A stretch of 8,480 nt of DNA. Origin: Halobacteriales archaeon QH_10_65_19. Its GTDB lineage: Archaea; Halobacteriota; Halobacteria; Halobacteriales; Haloarculaceae. The stretch spans positions 1 through 8,480 of the forward strand of contig PXQK01000026.1 of NCBI GenBank assembly GCA_003022085.1. Reading direction: 5' to 3'. The notes under the pieces are model-generated. The model searched no databases and was not told the DNA's origin. It worked only from the letters and a program-made list of their open reading frames with translations. The position numbers were made by a program, and so were the translations under genes. Positions 7,339 through 8,480 of the stretch are shown here, piece by piece; within the stretch, counting starts at the first letter, position 1; each line of letters starts with the position of its first letter.

Positions 7339-7413
7339 CTCGAGCCGTCCGAACTGACCGCCCTCCGCGACCACATCGACGAACTCCGGCGCAAACCCGT
7401 CGGCGACGAGTGA
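7339..7413 (+). pseudogene. Orphan 3' coding tail, remnant of an unidentified gene
   Basis: Fourteen bases after the gltB stop, in a different frame, positions 7339-7413 read LEPSELTALRDHIDELRRKP then VGDE and a TGA stop. Of 24 sense codons, 21 end in G or C. The sequence looks like a typical acidic, amphipathic C-terminal helix of a haloarchaeal protein. In that frame I see no start codon short of the inside of gltB, where it would be shadow sequence. It therefore looks like the surviving end of a gene whose 5' part was lost when gltB or its flank was rearranged. The parent family is not recognised. A very small gene using an undetected start is the alternative. Confidence 0.4.
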
Positions 7414-7433
7414 AGGCGGTGCGGTTCGAATGT

Positions 7434-7444
7434 CGTTTTGTTTC
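7434..7444 (+). terminator. T-rich probable terminator downstream of gltB
   Basis: The run GTTTTGTTTCT stands out in GC-rich surroundings 110 bases after the gltB stop. It has no strong stem before it, which fits archaeal intrinsic termination at T-tracts. It also lies ahead of the next promoter-like element, where a terminator would be expected. Confidence 0.45.
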
Positions 7445-7467
7445 TACACTGACTAGTAAGGGCGAAG

Positions 7468-7474
7468 ATATTAA
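7468..7474 (+). promoter_or_regulatory. TATA-like element upstream of the small ORF and the Tat protein gene
   Basis: ATATTAA is centred about 29 bases before an ATG at 7500, the same geometry as the proximal gltB promoter, and predicts transcription starting around 7497-7500. The transcript would be leaderless for the small ORF at 7500, or would give the Tat protein gene at 7670 a leader of about 170 bases. Confidence 0.45.
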
Positions 7475-7499
7475 GTCGTACTATTCCCTGGACTGTCAC

Positions 7500-7673
7500 A
7501 TGCCTCAGCAGTACTGGGAGCGACATCCCGAGGCGTCGACGACAGCGCGGAGGGGAGGACAGGTCGGGTGTATGGCACGGTACGGACATGGGGCGACGGG
7601 CTCGGCGTCGGTAGACCAGCCCGACAGGTCAGAAACGCCAGCACAGCGGGTGGGACGCGGAGGCCGCCGATGA
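7500..7673 (+). CDS. Doubtful small ORF overlapping the start of the next gene
   Basis: This 57-residue ORF begins MPQQYWERHPEASTTARRGG and ends RVGRGGRR. In its favour, its ATG lies just where a leaderless transcript from the TATA element at 7468 would begin, and its TGA overlaps the next gene's ATG as ATGA, an arrangement typical of translational coupling. Against it, the protein is strongly basic and low in complexity, unlike haloarchaeal proteins generally, and has no recognisable motif beyond single scattered Cys and Trp residues. A longer version from GTG 7410 would overlap the orphan tail's stop but starts before the promoter. The ORF may be a leader peptide, a decayed gene, or simply the untranslated leader of the gene that follows. 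Confidence 0.25.
   Translation: MPQQYWERHPEASTTARRGGQVGCMARYGHGATGSASVDQPDRSETPAQRVGRGGRR
7659..7663 (+). promoter_or_regulatory. Strong Shine-Dalgarno GGAGG for the Tat protein gene
   Basis: GGAGG ends six bases before the ATG at 7670, good spacing for 16S rRNA pairing. It fixes the start of the downstream gene. It also shows that this gene is read from a leadered or coupled mRNA, in contrast to gltB. Confidence 0.65.
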
Positions 7674-8480
7674 CGCCGCCGTTCAATCGGCGCGAACTAC
7701 TAAGGCTGGCGGGAGCTGGTGTGTTCGCCGTCGGTGGCCTCTCGACAGAGGCGGGCGCCCAGTCCGAGGAGTCCGAAGTCATCGAGACCGACCTCGTCCG
7801 GGTCACAGTGCCGACGACGGCGGAGACCGATCAGCGGTTCATCGAGGAACTTGCACGCAACGGGGAGATGTACGCCCGTAGTATCAACCCTGCACTCCGG
7901 GATGAGACTGGGAATGCGCTGAACTCGACGGAGGTGTTCGGCGTCGATCGGAGGGGCAACACTGTCGAGGTGAACCGCCGGCTAGAAACGTCGGCTAGCA
8001 CCCTCGACTCGACACTCACAGTAACCGTTCCCGAGGGGATTCCGGGGACAGTGATCGATCACACGGTCGAAAATATCGGCGACGAACCGGTGGAACTGAA
8101 TACGCCCGATAACTTCATCGGGACCGACATCGCGCTCGGGCAATCCGAACTCGACTCGCCCGGCGACGAGTACCGGTTTTCGGTGCAGGGCGGTGATCCC
8201 ATCTCGTACGACGATGTCATCCGGTGGGAAACCTTCGACCTCCCGGAGCCGCGTGCATGGGCGACCTCCTTCGACGACGAGCGCGCGGTCACGTACGGTC
8301 TCGACGGGCCGTCCTCCGCGTCCGACCCGAAGTTAGCGATGATCGAGGGCACGCCGCCGGACAAGGTCCCGCTGTTCGGGGCGCTCGTGATCTTGGAACC
8401 GGGCGAATCAGTTACCTGGCAGACTGCGGCGGTCGCTCACGACGGCGGCGACGGGGCACCGGCCCGCGGCGGGAACCTCG
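7670..8480 (+). CDS. Tat-exported protein of unknown function, 3' end beyond the window
   Basis: About 270 residues are visible and the frame is still open at the edge. The N-terminus MTPPFNRRELLRLAGAGVFA is a Tat signal with R7-R8, a hydrophobic stretch and a likely cleavage after AGA (residue 30) before QSEE. There is no lipobox Cys, so the mature protein is probably released or retained at the surface by something downstream. The mature part is acidic and beta-rich, with segments such as STLTVTVPEGIPGTVIDHTV and ENIGDEPVEL that suggest a beta-sandwich domain. Further on come YRFSVQGGDPISYDDVIRW and LFGALVILEPGESVTWQTAA. The ENIGDEPVELNT / LEPGESVTW pairing resembles carbohydrate-binding or mutarotase-like sandwich folds, but I do not recognise a family and assign no activity. 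The start is supported by GGAGG six bases upstream. Confidence 0.85.
   Translation, partial: MTPPFNRRELLRLAGAGVFAVGGLSTEAGAQSEESEVIETDLVRVTVPTTAETDQRFIEELARNGEMYARSINPALRDETGNALNSTEVFGVDRRGNTVEVNRRLETSASTLDSTLTVTVPEGIPGTVIDHTVENIGDEPVELNTPDNFIGTDIALGQSELDSPGDEYRFSVQGGDPISYDDVIRWETFDLPEPRAWATSFDDERAVTYGLDGPSSASDPKLAMIEGTPPDKVPLFGALVILEPGESVTWQTAAVAHDGGDGAPARGGNL

Noticed and set aside
7418..7440. GGTTCGAATG, resembling a tRNA T-loop
   Set aside because: The flanking bases do not form a T-stem, and no acceptor, D or anticodon arms are present around it. It is not a tRNA or an obvious tRNA-derived attachment site.
7410..7673. Longer GTG-started version (87 residues) of the small ORF
   Set aside because: It would begin before the promoter-like element and run through the T-rich terminator candidate, and its extra residues show no haloarchaeal coding character.

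Overview
The window looks like the chromosome of a haloarchaeon (class Halobacteria). The genes are very GC-rich with C or G in most third codon positions. The proteins are rich in Asp and Glu. Two exported proteins carry twin-arginine (Tat) signals. The best-supported promoters are archaeal TATA boxes about 25-30 bases before a start codon, implying leaderless or nearly leaderless transcripts. I recognise no species.

Layout from left to right. Positions 1-940 (minus strand) hold most of a two-domain RsmC-type SAM-dependent methyltransferase. It loses family resemblance just after its second SAM-binding motif, near position 100. There a different reading frame takes over that resembles the inside of a metallo-beta-lactamase-fold hydrolase. 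A 212-base divergent intergenic region follows. Positions 1153-2538 (plus) encode a Tat-exported lipoprotein with PQQ-type beta-propeller repeats. An AT-rich 202-base control region comes next, with two TATA elements, several copies of a TGAACAA motif and a perfect AT-rich inverted repeat. Positions 2741-7324 (plus) encode the large subunit of glutamate synthase (gltB), complete at 1527 residues. After it lie a 24-codon orphan coding tail, a T-rich probable terminator, a promoter-like element and a doubtful small ORF. The window ends inside a Tat-exported protein of unknown function that starts at 7670.

The only gene with a firm metabolic assignment is gltB, which makes glutamate from glutamine and 2-oxoglutarate in ammonium assimilation. 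No gltD, glnA or ammonium transporter lies in the window, and gltB appears to be transcribed alone from its own promoter. The flanking genes show no clear functional link to it. I see no mobile element, CRISPR array, RNA gene or obvious new multi-gene system. The most notable points are the chimeric junction at the left edge, the organised control region before gltB, the absence from GltB of the ferredoxin-type insertion, and the orphan coding tail behind gltB.
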